A DNA stretch of 64,000 bases from a virus, in the IMG/VR virus record IMGVR_UViG_3300047368_000327, positions 39,643-103,642 of that record. One strand, given 5' to 3'. The notes under the pieces were generated by a model. It ran no database searches and was not told the origin of the DNA. It worked only from the letters and a program-made list of their open reading frames with translations. A program made the position numbers and the translations under genes. Below, piece by piece: positions 24,449-32,817 of this stretch. Positions within the stretch are counted from its first letter, which is position 1; every line of letters begins with the position of its first letter.

Positions 24449-26191
24449 ATGGAACAAATAAAAATACAAACAGGAGCAAACCTTAGCCGCTTGCTTCAAT
24501 CAACAGTAAACATACCTCAGGCCTTCACAGAGCTCGTTAAAAACTCAATACAGAATTTCTCTACATCTTGCCGCATTGATTTCAACGATTCATGCGCAAC
24601 TATAATTGACGACGGCCAAGGTTTTGATCATGAAAAAGATGAAAACGGAATGAGCGGGTTTGAGAAATACTTTGTTTTTGGAAACTCTTATGACCTTACA
24701 GGGGGCAAAGGCGTAAAGCTTGGCCAAATGGGTATTGGCGGCAAATTAGCTAACGACAAACTATCCCATGAAGTCGATATTCATTGGACCATTGAGACAA
24801 AAAACAAACACGGAAAATGCTTTATTGTTGAATACAAGCCTTCTGGCGTCGAATTTTTGAACGATTATTCTCCTGAGCTTACTGAAATAAGCCCAGAAGA
24901 ATGCTCTATACTCACAGAGTCTGGAACAAAGATAACTATTGCAACCCTAAAAGACCATATACAAAAAGAGGGCTGGCCTTCTGGTCAAATTAAAAATGAG
25001 CTTTGCACTTTCTTTGGTTTTCTTTTGCCGCAGCTTGAAAAAGAAGGTAAGAAATTCGACCTAATCCTTAATGGGGAAAGTTTAGACTTTTCATACAAAC
25101 TTCCTGGCTCTAATATTCCTATTATTAGGCGCGAATTTGAATACGACTACTACGGAGAAAAGCGCACCAGTAATATCGAATTTAGATTATCATTAATTTA
25201 TAATCGCGGCTTAATTAAAAATCACCCACTTAAAAACATTGAAATAATATCAAAGGTTAAAATCTGTTCGTTTAGCCTATCAGATCAAGATTTAATAGAA
25301 TCAACTTTAGAGTGGCTAGAAAAGAAAAACAAAGAAGAAATAAAAGATAGAGATAAAATTTATAATATATTTAATAAATTAATTGGCTTTGTTTCTTGCG
25401 ATGATCTTTCTGAGGTTTTAGATAACACGGGAATGCCCGCCAAGGATTTATCTCACCATGGATTAAGGGGAGACCACCCAATAACAAACCCCTTCTATGA
25501 AAGAGTTTATAAAGTTCTGCTTGAGTGGATAGTTGAGTATATAAAACTAAACTCTGAAGAGAAAATGAACATCCTGGATGCCTTAGCTAATGAGGTTTCA
25601 AGCATGCTTGCTGAATATTTTGAAGACGAAGACTTTTCTGACTTATGGGATACTGAAGAAGAGGAGGAAGATGAAGAGCCTGAAGAGCTAACAGAAGAGG
25701 AAGAAAAAGAAGAAGAAGAAAGAAAAGAGTTGGAGAAATCTGCAGAGTACACTATTGATAAAGAATGGACTTTTGAACCAGAACCCGAAGAACCAGAACC
25801 CGAAGAACCAGAACCCGAAGAACCAGAACCCGAAGAACCAGAACCCGAAAATAATATACCGCCCCTCTGGAACAAGTACAAAAACCAAAAATTCAAACAA
25901 TCCAAGAGGCTAAGATATAGAATCATTGATTTTGGGGAAGAGCAAGAGAAGCTGATGTCAAAGGTTGACGATGTATCCGATTTTACTATACTAATCAACA
26001 ACGGCAATCCTAAATTCAAGCGATTCTACGAAGAAAATTCTCCATTCTTACTGTCTCTTCATATTTCCGAACTACTTATTAGGGAGATATCCATGTACAA
26101 GAACCCTTTGGCTAAACCTTCTGATTTAGACGAAGCAATTAGCGACTTCTATACTAATAAATACAGTCAAATAAAGAAGAAGAGCGAATAG
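24449..26191 (+). CDS. GHKL-type ATPase with acidic Pro-Glu repeat linker
   Basis: The N-terminal 200 residues hold the GHKL (gyrase-Hsp90-histidine kinase-MutL) ATP-binding motifs: FTELVKNSIQ (N box), IIDDGQGFD (G1) and GQMGIGGKLA (G2). A middle part of about 200 residues may be a transducer domain. It is followed by a very acidic stretch at about 395-430, five PEPEE repeats at about 443-467, and a C-terminal domain of about 110 residues. MORC-, MutL- and T4 RIIA-like proteins share this ATPase; the closest cannot be chosen by eye. It has its own promoter within the glycan island and may not belong to the glycan pathway. Confidence 0.75.
   Translation: MEQIKIQTGANLSRLLQSTVNIPQAFTELVKNSIQNFSTSCRIDFNDSCATIIDDGQGFDHEKDENGMSGFEKYFVFGNSYDLTGGKGVKLGQMGIGGKLANDKLSHEVDIHWTIETKNKHGKCFIVEYKPSGVEFLNDYSPELTEISPEECSILTESGTKITIATLKDHIQKEGWPSGQIKNELCTFFGFLLPQLEKEGKKFDLILNGESLDFSYKLPGSNIPIIRREFEYDYYGEKRTSNIEFRLSLIYNRGLIKNHPLKNIEIISKVKICSFSLSDQDLIESTLEWLEKKNKEEIKDRDKIYNIFNKLIGFVSCDDLSEVLDNTGMPAKDLSHHGLRGDHPITNPFYERVYKVLLEWIVEYIKLNSEEKMNILDALANEVSSMLAEYFEDEDFSDLWDTEEEEEDEEPEELTEEEEKEEEERKELEKSAEYTIDKEWTFEPEPEEPEPEEPEPEEPEPEEPEPENNIPPLWNKYKNQKFKQSKRLRYRIIDFGEEQEKLMSKVDDVSDFTILINNGNPKFKRFYEENSPFLLSLHISELLIREISMYKNPLAKPSDLDEAISDFYTNKYSQIKKKSE
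25775..25849 (+). repeat. Five in-frame 15-bp tandem repeats (EPEPE)
   Basis: GAACCAGAACCCGAA is repeated five times without a mismatch. It encodes an acidic, extended Pro-Glu linker. The codons match those of the 21-bp repeat at 11952-12113 (GAA CCA GAA CC), so the two linkers may share an origin. Confidence 0.85.
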
Positions 26192-26207
26192 TTAACGTAA
26201 AAACACT

Positions 26208-26972
26208 ATGAAGGTCATATACCTCATGGGAATATACGATCATTTCCCAAACTACTTCTTGCGTACCGTGCCTTCTGTATTGGGTTACGCAAAATCCATC
26301 AATGCACAAGTTATCTTTAAGCATTTGCCGGGACAGAAACTATTAGAAAAAAATCAGAAAAAACTTGAACATTTAAATATTAAATATGAACCACTGACTC
26401 ACAGAGATTATTGGGATACTTTTGTTGTCAAAAAAATATTACAAAGGTGTTGGTATAAGTTTTCAGTAATGCATGACTTCCATGAATCCCAATATGATAA
26501 AGCCTTAGTTCTGGACCTAGACATTTTAATTCACAAAAAATGCCCAAATATATTTAAAACAATCAAAAACAATTTTATTATATCACAATGCGATAAGCAC
26601 CTAATTAGGGCGTATACTGGCCCGATTATGGAAGTAGCTAAAGAACGAAAAGATGAAGTTATGATTTCGAAATTTAAAAAAGAGCCCTACCTATTTAACG
26701 GAGGCTTATGGGCTTGCGACAAAAAGTTTGTCAATAAGTTCATAAAATACATTATTCCACCCGACAGATCAATCAATTATTTGGCAGACCAAGGGCTTAT
26801 GACGTACAAGCTACTTGAATCAAATTTAAATTTTGAAATCTTACCTCCAATCATTCACGCTAACCCAAGTCTTGTAAACTTCTTGCCCATGTTTGCTCAT
26901 TTTACTTGCACAAGCAACAAGTCGGACATATCGCCATTCCTGGAAGCTAATCCTGATACTTACTTCCAATGA
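26208..26972 (+). CDS. GT-A glycosyltransferase (GT8/glycogenin-like)
   Basis: KALVLDLDILIHKKCPNIF provides the DxD, preceded by HESQYD, and LFNGGLWACDKKFV is the GT8-type 'N-G-G' acceptor strand, followed by YLADQGLMTYKLL. The N-terminus MKVIYLMGIYDHFPNYF is the first Rossmann strand. The 254-residue enzyme resembles the one at 16.7 kb in layout. It begins the second half of the island, 16 bp after the GHKL gene, and overlaps the next gene by 4 bp. Confidence 0.75.
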   Translation: MKVIYLMGIYDHFPNYFLRTVPSVLGYAKSINAQVIFKHLPGQKLLEKNQKKLEHLNIKYEPLTHRDYWDTFVVKKILQRCWYKFSVMHDFHESQYDKALVLDLDILIHKKCPNIFKTIKNNFIISQCDKHLIRAYTGPIMEVAKERKDEVMISKFKKEPYLFNGGLWACDKKFVNKFIKYIIPPDRSINYLADQGLMTYKLLESNLNFEILPPIIHANPSLVNFLPMFAHFTCTSNKSDISPFLEANPDTYFQ

Positions 26973-27901
26973 GTTCTTTTGCTCCATACAGAGTAATAGG
27001 TGAACCTAATTTATTTGACCTAAACTTCGAGGAGGATAGGTTCAGGTTTGGCCGAGTAGTAATAGAAAAACGTAATGGTAAATTAATTAATCATTACTAC
27101 GACCACTCCCCATGGAAGTTCGACGCTGCAAACCTCAAGGCCACAAGCTTCATAAAACAAATAGAAAGAGTAGACAGCGGCTCCCCCTTGCCAGACTTTA
27201 AACCATTTAAAATATATTTTATCGATGTACCGCCTAAGGCTGAAATAATAAACCAATCAAAAGAGCCTATACTGTTTCAATCTTACATAGATAAGTCCGA
27301 GCCTCAATGCCCTAATAACTTAAAACGCCACCCTGAATTTACTTGCTGTCCGGATTTTACTTTTTGGGACTGGTGCGGAATGAAGTACGAAAAATATGCG
27401 CCCAAAATTATATCCAATGGAGAGATCGCCCCTGCATCTAAAAAAATGTTTTGGCGTGGAACAAAATACCAAAAGCTCAGAGGCCCCCTTGTGGATTTAT
27501 CTGGAAAGCATCCAGATTTAATTGACGCAAAGTTTTCCAATCCGAATAAAAACCATGAAAATTTCGTTTCCCTAGAGGATGCGGTATTGAATTATAGTTA
27601 TTTTATTGATTTGCAGGCGTCTGGATGGAGTCCTCGAGTAAAATACTTCTTGCAGTCCCGCAGGCTAACTTTTCTACAAGAAAGATTCCATAAAGCTTAC
27701 TACGAAGAATACCTCGTGCCGATGGAACACTACATCCCAATTAGAAAAGATCTATCAGACCTTGTCGATAAAATAAAATGGGCTAATAACCACCCCGAAG
27801 AAGTGAAAAATATCACAGAGAACGCCTTCAATTTTAGCGTGAAAAACTTATCAATTAATTCTGTTAACGAAAAATGGAGATCGATAATAAAGGGTTTGTA
27901 G
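26969..27901 (+). CDS. Glycosyltransferase family 90-like (CAP10-type)
   Basis: FWRGTKYQKLRGPLVDLSGK and LQASGWSPRVKYFLQSRRL followed by EYLVPMEHYIPIRKDLSDL are the conserved blocks of CAP10/GT90 proteins, which in fungi add xylose to capsule and in animals glucose or xylose to Notch. CCPDFTFWDW fits the upstream conserved segment. Length (310 aa) equals the catalytic core. It overlaps the next gene by 28 bp, the longest overlap in this run. Confidence 0.85.
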   Translation: MSSFAPYRVIGEPNLFDLNFEEDRFRFGRVVIEKRNGKLINHYYDHSPWKFDAANLKATSFIKQIERVDSGSPLPDFKPFKIYFIDVPPKAEIINQSKEPILFQSYIDKSEPQCPNNLKRHPEFTCCPDFTFWDWCGMKYEKYAPKIISNGEIAPASKKMFWRGTKYQKLRGPLVDLSGKHPDLIDAKFSNPNKNHENFVSLEDAVLNYSYFIDLQASGWSPRVKYFLQSRRLTFLQERFHKAYYEEYLVPMEHYIPIRKDLSDLVDKIKWANNHPEEVKNITENAFNFSVKNLSINSVNEKWRSIIKGL

Positions 27902-28734
27902 TAGCTAGGCGCAATTGCGGTTTAGGTGACATCTTAGGTAACTTGGCACTCTGTTGGTATTTAGCCAAAGACCAAGAAAAAGATTTAATCATTGACTGGC
28001 AAAAGACCGTCTATCACCACCACACCTTTGGGGATAATTTATTTCCCCTGGTATTTAATAAATCAAATATCGATGGAGTACAAATTTTTGAGCCTCACGA
28101 CTTCCCGGGGGTTTACGAACAACAAATCAAACCTAAATACAAAAACAAATATTCAGGAATGATGCTTAAAGATTTTAAATTTAAAAATACTCCTTTTAAT
28201 AATAAAGATTACTTTGCTCATAGATTTTTTAGTAAACTAGAAATCAAACCAGAAATACAAAAAGATATAAATGAATTTTATCAAAAAAACTTATTAAATA
28301 AATATATCATTTCTGTTCATTTTAGGTTTGGGGATCATGGATCTCTAGCTAAACCCTCTACCAAAAAAGCTTTAAACCCATCAGGTAAAAATACTAAAAG
28401 ACAAATAGTAGAAAATGCAGTAAAATTATATTCAAAAAAAATAGATGAAATAAAAAAATTCCACAAAGATGCGGTGGTATTAATATTTACTGATTGTAAA
28501 TTATTTTCTAATATTTTATCTAACATGCATAATTGTATCGATACCACAAGCAAATACCCTGAAGATGGCCAAGCGTTTCATCTTTCTCAGTTTAAAAACG
28601 CTTACGAAAAGATAAGGGAGAGTGTATATTTAACTTGGTTAATGAAATCTCATTCTGACTTTTTGCTGTATAGCCACTCTAACTTTAATTACTTACCAAG
28701 ATTATTTATTAAAAACCAGATAAAGATGTTTTAA
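27874..28734 (+). CDS. Fucosyltransferase-like protein (GT-B), copy 2
   Basis: The start ATG at 27874 leads into VVARRNCGLGDILGNLALCW, a glycine-rich loop like the one at the N-terminus of copy 1 (WGDTLWHLTNAL). YIISVHFRFGDHG contains the His-x-Arg loop, and ESVYLTWLMKSHSDFLLYS the C-terminal donor-side helix. It is probably a GDP-fucose-using or related GT-B enzyme. The middle is rich in Lys and Asn and its DNA is more A+T-rich than its neighbours. Confidence 0.6.
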   Translation: MEIDNKGFVVARRNCGLGDILGNLALCWYLAKDQEKDLIIDWQKTVYHHHTFGDNLFPLVFNKSNIDGVQIFEPHDFPGVYEQQIKPKYKNKYSGMMLKDFKFKNTPFNNKDYFAHRFFSKLEIKPEIQKDINEFYQKNLLNKYIISVHFRFGDHGSLAKPSTKKALNPSGKNTKRQIVENAVKLYSKKIDEIKKFHKDAVVLIFTDCKLFSNILSNMHNCIDTTSKYPEDGQAFHLSQFKNAYEKIRESVYLTWLMKSHSDFLLYSHSNFNYLPRLFIKNQIKMF

Positions 28735-28735
28735 T

Positions 28736-29257
28736 ATGAAATCAAATATCAGAATCATACAGGCTTCTGGAGAATTTACTGGAAGCACTTTACTAATCAA
28801 CTATCTTGTTGGGTTTTTTTGTCCCGATTCTCCTGCTGTCTTTGGTGTAGACTCTAACATCGAAGATAATCTTGTTACCAAAACTCACTATTTAAATCTT
28901 GATGGTTTTGAAAGAAGGTTTGGGTCTAGATATGAATTATTTTTTGTAAGCTCTTCTCGTGAAAACGATCCACTGAGGCCAAAAAGAGTTTTCAGAAATT
29001 TAGATGGCAAATATTTATCGAGAGATAATGTCCTCATTATAGACTTTAATAAATTACGTGATACAGATTATATATTTGACGCTTTTTTAAATTTTTTCCC
29101 TAAAAGTTTATTGCCCAATCAAAGCATTGGATTGATTAAGAAACAAATGCTCACAAGAATCGACAAAATGAATAAGAGATATACTGAAATCTCCACACTA
29201 CCCAGGTCTTATGTTGACCCAATATACGGGCTACATGGCTCTCACAGAAAATCTTAA
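28736..29257 (+). CDS. Sulfotransferase-like P-loop protein, short
   Basis: IRIIQASGEFTGSTLLINYL resembles a PAPS-binding P-loop (G-x-x-x-S/T-G-S-T), and VTKTHYLNLDGFERRFG with FFVSSSREND recalls the 'K-T-H ... S-x-R' region of sulfotransferases. At 173 residues it is shorter than the other members, and the Arg/Ser 3'-phosphate motif is weak. It may be a divergent or partly lost enzyme. It abuts its neighbours with 1-2 bp gaps. Confidence 0.5.
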   Translation: MKSNIRIIQASGEFTGSTLLINYLVGFFCPDSPAVFGVDSNIEDNLVTKTHYLNLDGFERRFGSRYELFFVSSSRENDPLRPKRVFRNLDGKYLSRDNVLIIDFNKLRDTDYIFDAFLNFFPKSLLPNQSIGLIKKQMLTRIDKMNKRYTEISTLPRSYVDPIYGLHGSHRKS

Positions 29258-29259
29258 CA

Positions 29260-29922
29260 ATGCATTACGATCTCTACATATTAACCACCGCAATCGATAG
29301 GCCTGATTTGCACAATCAGACGTTGCCACCATTTTTTGATATACTTAAGGAACAAGACATTAATTATAAATGGTTTATTAACTTAGATTCTCCATTTAAA
29401 AAAACAGAAGAAGCCGAAAGCAACTTAAAATCTCTCACTGGTGACACTCAAGACTTACATATTTCAGACAAAGCTTGTTTTTATTCGGCAGCAAAACACG
29501 TGATCAGTTCTGCGCACAATGAATTAGATAGTCTGGATGGCTATGTTATGTGGCTTGAAGATGATTGGGATCTACTCATTCCATTTAACATGCGTGAATT
29601 AATAGATAGTGATTATGAATATATTGGCTTTCATTTTCATCACTTTTTTGAATTTTCATTTAACCCGACCATGTGGAGCAAGGATTTCTTTGTAAAAAAT
29701 GTATACGAACCTTTTGCTGCTTCAGAGACTTCAATTGACCCAGAGCAACTACTGATTAATCACCATAAAAAAACTAAATCAGAAGATTCCAGCCACCTAA
29801 AGGACGTAAACCGAATTAACTTCAACGGCGTATTTGAAGATGCTGGCAGAAAATGGGGCGAGCAATACAATCTTAAAAAATGGAATAAAAACGAAACAGG
29901 GGGAAGCGTTAGTTATGCCTAA
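29260..29922 (+). CDS. GT-A-like protein with an EDDWD motif
   Basis: The 220-residue product starts YDLYILTTAIDRPDLHNQT and has YVMWLEDDWDLLIPFNMREL, where the Glu-Asp-Asp-x-Asp sits at the DxD position of GT-A folds. YIGFHFHHFFEF is an unusual aromatic strand after it. No CAZy family assigned. Its 3' end overlaps a GT2 gene by 8 bp. Confidence 0.6.
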   Translation: MHYDLYILTTAIDRPDLHNQTLPPFFDILKEQDINYKWFINLDSPFKKTEEAESNLKSLTGDTQDLHISDKACFYSAAKHVISSAHNELDSLDGYVMWLEDDWDLLIPFNMRELIDSDYEYIGFHFHHFFEFSFNPTMWSKDFFVKNVYEPFAASETSIDPEQLLINHHKKTKSEDSSHLKDVNRINFNGVFEDAGRKWGEQYNLKKWNKNETGGSVSYA

Positions 29923-30646
29923 AGCATCCATAATACTATCTTCTTATAACAACTTGCTCTCACTAGAGTTAAGCATTGAAAGCCTGCGCTATCAAACAGA
30001 AAAAGACTTCGAGATTATTATAGCGGACGATGGCTCAACAGATGGCACTATTGAATATTTAAAAAAAGAAGGTATAAAATATTTCAGCCGCCCAAACGAA
30101 GGCTACAGGTTGGCTTACATCTGGAATCGGGGCGCCAAACTAGCAACTGGAGATAGATTCATTTTTGGTAATTCGGATATCATATCTCACCCTAAAAGAG
30201 TTGAAGAGCATTTGTCATTTGATGATAATTTAGTCGCTGGAATTTACCCATCAATACCTATTGATCATGTAAACACTATAACAAAACAAAAGATAAAATA
30301 TGATTTTTGGTCGATAGATTTAATAGCCACAGAAGACAGAAGAAAAGATTATATTTCTGGTGTTAAAAAACCGCAGTTAAATCATGGCAAAAAAATACCG
30401 CCGCGATACATGTATGGAGGCAATTGGTCATGCCCTGCTGATATTTTTAAAAAATTGGGAGGGCTAGATGAACAGTTTAAAGGCTGGGGAGGTGAAGATT
30501 TTGATTTTGCTCGACGAGCTCAACTAGATGGTCATGATATAATGCTTAATATTAGTTGTATTGGGTATCATCTTGATCATGAGACGATCAACCGAGACCA
30601 AACTCGGTCAATAGGTAAAGGTTATTTTAACCAAAAATGGTCATGA
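29915..30646 (+). CDS. Glycosyltransferase family 2 (with GT27-type C-terminal block)
   Basis: From the ATG at 29915 the protein begins MPKASIILSSYNNLLSLELS, followed by FEIIIADDGSTDGTIEYL, textbook GT2. IFGNSDIISH is the metal-binding region and FKGWGGEDFDFARRAQLDG the C-terminal 'W-G-G-E-D' acceptor motif of galactosyl- and N-acetylgalactosaminyltransferases. I chose 29915 over upstream in-frame starts because it directly precedes the conserved strand and has GGGGGAAG about 10 nt upstream. 243 residues. Confidence 0.85.
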   Translation: MPKASIILSSYNNLLSLELSIESLRYQTEKDFEIIIADDGSTDGTIEYLKKEGIKYFSRPNEGYRLAYIWNRGAKLATGDRFIFGNSDIISHPKRVEEHLSFDDNLVAGIYPSIPIDHVNTITKQKIKYDFWSIDLIATEDRRKDYISGVKKPQLNHGKKIPPRYMYGGNWSCPADIFKKLGGLDEQFKGWGGEDFDFARRAQLDGHDIMLNISCIGYHLDHETINRDQTRSIGKGYFNQKWS

Positions 30647-31443
30647 AACCTCAAGTTGTAGACGCCTTCATGTTTAATAACGAACTCGATGTTCTTAATT
30701 TCAGACTGCATGAATTAAACGATTATGTAGACAAATTCGTTATTTATGAAAACTCATGGACTTTTAGCGGCAATAAAAAACCACTTTACTTCGAGGAAAA
30801 CAAAGAAATGTTTTCTAAATTTTCCGATAAGATTGTTCACGTAAAAAGCAACACTCGAGGGAAAAACAACTGGAAAAGCGAGTATTCTCAAAGGCACGAA
30901 GTTCTAGCAAAAGGAGTCTCCTCTCTTGATTTAAATAATAAAGATGTTGTATCTTTCTGTGATTTAGATGAAATTGTGGACCCCGAACTGATCTCAAACT
31001 ACAAACAAGAGCTGCCTCAAGATGCACCTCTTTTAGTTCGCCCGCACTGGTTTAACGTGTCCTGGGATTGCTATTTAGGAGCGTGGCAACATCACAGTAT
31101 TATTTTTTCTTACTGGGGAGAGCTCCAAAAGAGAATGTCTCACTGGAAGGGTATGCAGTGTGGTTGGCGCTGGGATCATCCTAAATTTACGCAGCCCACC
31201 AAAAAGAAAGATTTATCTGGATGGCATGTATCCTGGTTCATGAAGCCCGATGATTTAATTATCAAACTAAAAAGCTTTGCCCATAACGGGGAAGATTGGG
31301 TGACGGAAATACTTGAAGACATAAACTTGATAAACCAAAGGATTAAGGCCGGAAAAGATGTTACTGGAAAATTCAACAGCCAACAATTCAACTCCTCCTA
31401 CCCTGCCTACAAAGACTTAGTAAGTTATGGATTTAAAAAATAA
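30643..31443 (+). CDS. Glycosyltransferase family 17-like
   Basis: VVDAFMFNNELDVLNFRLHE followed by YVDKFVIYENSWTFSG and KKPLYFEE is the N-terminal signature of GT17 (beta-1,4-mannosyl-glycoprotein N-acetylglucosaminyltransferase family). VVSFCDLDEIVDPELI carries the DxD, and GWHVSWFM the late conserved His. The 266-residue length suits bacterial and viral members. The ATG at 30643 forms an ATGA overlap with the previous stop; an ATG at 30637 is also possible. Confidence 0.85.
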   Translation: MKPQVVDAFMFNNELDVLNFRLHELNDYVDKFVIYENSWTFSGNKKPLYFEENKEMFSKFSDKIVHVKSNTRGKNNWKSEYSQRHEVLAKGVSSLDLNNKDVVSFCDLDEIVDPELISNYKQELPQDAPLLVRPHWFNVSWDCYLGAWQHHSIIFSYWGELQKRMSHWKGMQCGWRWDHPKFTQPTKKKDLSGWHVSWFMKPDDLIIKLKSFAHNGEDWVTEILEDINLINQRIKAGKDVTGKFNSQQFNSSYPAYKDLVSYGFKK

Positions 31444-32167
31444 AACCGCATCAATCTGCGCCTGCGCCAAAAACGTGGAAGAGAATTTGCCGTTATCAAT
31501 TTCCAAGATTGAAATGATTTCTTCTGCATTCAAAGAAGTTAAAATTTTTATTTTTGAAAATGACTCAACAGATAATACATTATCAATACTTAAAGACTGG
31601 GCTAAAAAAAATCAATCCGTAAAAATTATATCCGAAAGCGGTTTAAAATTAAAAGCTACAAAAGGCTGGTACAAGAGAATTGAAGCGTTAATGATTGGAA
31701 GAAATAGACTGCTAGAAGAATCAAAAATCTACAACCCAGATTATTACATACCAATTGACATGGATGAAGTGATCAGCGGCTTGACATTGGACGGGTTCTT
31801 AAGTTCTTTTGATCTAGATTTGGATTGGGCTATGATAGGAGCCAACCAGACTGGGCATTATTATGACCTTTGGGTTTTGAGAACTTTTGATGATTGGATG
31901 AATGATGATTGCTGGGAAGAATGCGTACCTAAACATGGTTATGATTTTTGCATAGAATCCAAAAAGCGCAATATACCAACAGACTCAGAACCTATAGAGG
32001 TATTGTCATGCTTTGGCGGACTAGGTATATACAAATTTGAATACGTAAAAGATTGCAACTATAACAGGGCTGGCCTTCGCACCGTTGAGCACACATACCT
32101 CCACAATCAAATGAGAAAAAAACATAATGCTCGCTTTTTTATTAATCCCAAAATGATAGGATATTGA
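31427..32167 (+). CDS. GT-A glycosyltransferase (GT69/CAP59-like pattern)
   Basis: SICACAKNVEENLPLSISKI, then IFIFENDSTDNTLSILKDWA and YIPIDMDEVISGLT form the ordered blocks of a GT-A enzyme in which 'E-N-D-S-T-D-x-T' replaces the usual 'D-D-G-S-x-D'. This resembles fungal CAP59-type mannosyltransferases. GGLGIYKFEYV and TVEHTYLHNQM supply acceptor-side conserved positions. 246 residues; overlaps the upstream gene by 17 bp. Confidence 0.65.
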   Translation: MDLKNKTASICACAKNVEENLPLSISKIEMISSAFKEVKIFIFENDSTDNTLSILKDWAKKNQSVKIISESGLKLKATKGWYKRIEALMIGRNRLLEESKIYNPDYYIPIDMDEVISGLTLDGFLSSFDLDLDWAMIGANQTGHYYDLWVLRTFDDWMNDDCWEECVPKHGYDFCIESKKRNIPTDSEPIEVLSCFGGLGIYKFEYVKDCNYNRAGLRTVEHTYLHNQMRKKHNARFFINPKMIGY

Positions 32168-32817
32168 TGAAGAAAATTTTTAAAGTTTTTGTATGTTGCC
32201 ATAAATACATCCACAGAGTTGAAGAGATAAAAGCTCGCGTTGATAAATGGAATCTTGGCGATTATTTAATTTTTGTTGGGGGCGAAGAAGAAAAACAGCT
32301 AAAAGAAAATGTTATTCAATTAAAGTGCCGCGATTTATACGAAGACCTGCCAGAAAAAATGTTTGCTATATATAAATATTTAGCCGCCAACAATTATGCA
32401 GATCAATATGATTATTTCTGGAAGATAGATGATGATGTTGATTTTATGCGCTGGAATAACGAGCGTAACCAAGCATTAATAGATTCGCTAGAAGGGTTGG
32501 ATTATGCAGGCTTTAAATTAAAGCGGGGAGAAGGCAAGCGGGGCTGGCACATAGGAAGAGTTAGAGAAGATTCTCCTTGGTACAATAAAAAATACAACGG
32601 CAAGTATGTTGATTGGATTGACGGCGGAACAACTTATTTTTTAAGTTCTAAATCGTTAAATAAATTCAAATACTTTTATGAGCTTTCAGAAATTAGAAAT
32701 TACGATATATACGAAGACCTTGCGGTAGCTAAATATCTAGAAAAATGCAACATATTACCAATAGAAATAAACCCATGGCAAGATAAACCCGTGTTAAAAT
32801 TTAATATAAATAAATGA
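32167..32817 (+). CDS. Galactosyltransferase-like protein (GT31-type)
   Basis: LPEKMFAIYKYLAANNYADQ then YFWKIDDDVDF matches GT31, in which a K-x-DDD motif binds metal. VDWIDGGTTYFLSSKSL is the 'G-G-x-x-Y-x-L-S' block, and NYDIYEDLAVAKYLEKC the catalytic 'E-D-x-x-x-A/G' loop. GT31 enzymes add beta-1,3-galactose or N-acetyl-hexosamines. The ATG at 32167 shares one base with the preceding TGA. Confidence 0.75.
   Translation: MKKIFKVFVCCHKYIHRVEEIKARVDKWNLGDYLIFVGGEEEKQLKENVIQLKCRDLYEDLPEKMFAIYKYLAANNYADQYDYFWKIDDDVDFMRWNNERNQALIDSLEGLDYAGFKLKRGEGKRGWHIGRVREDSPWYNKKYNGKYVDWIDGGTTYFLSSKSLNKFKYFYELSEIRNYDIYEDLAVAKYLEKCNILPIEINPWQDKPVLKFNINK

Noticed and set aside
25507-26019. Minus-strand frame of 170 codons, Ser/Gly-rich
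   Set aside because: It is the complement of the acidic and Pro-Glu repeat region of the GHKL ATPase; low-complexity antisense frames are expected there.
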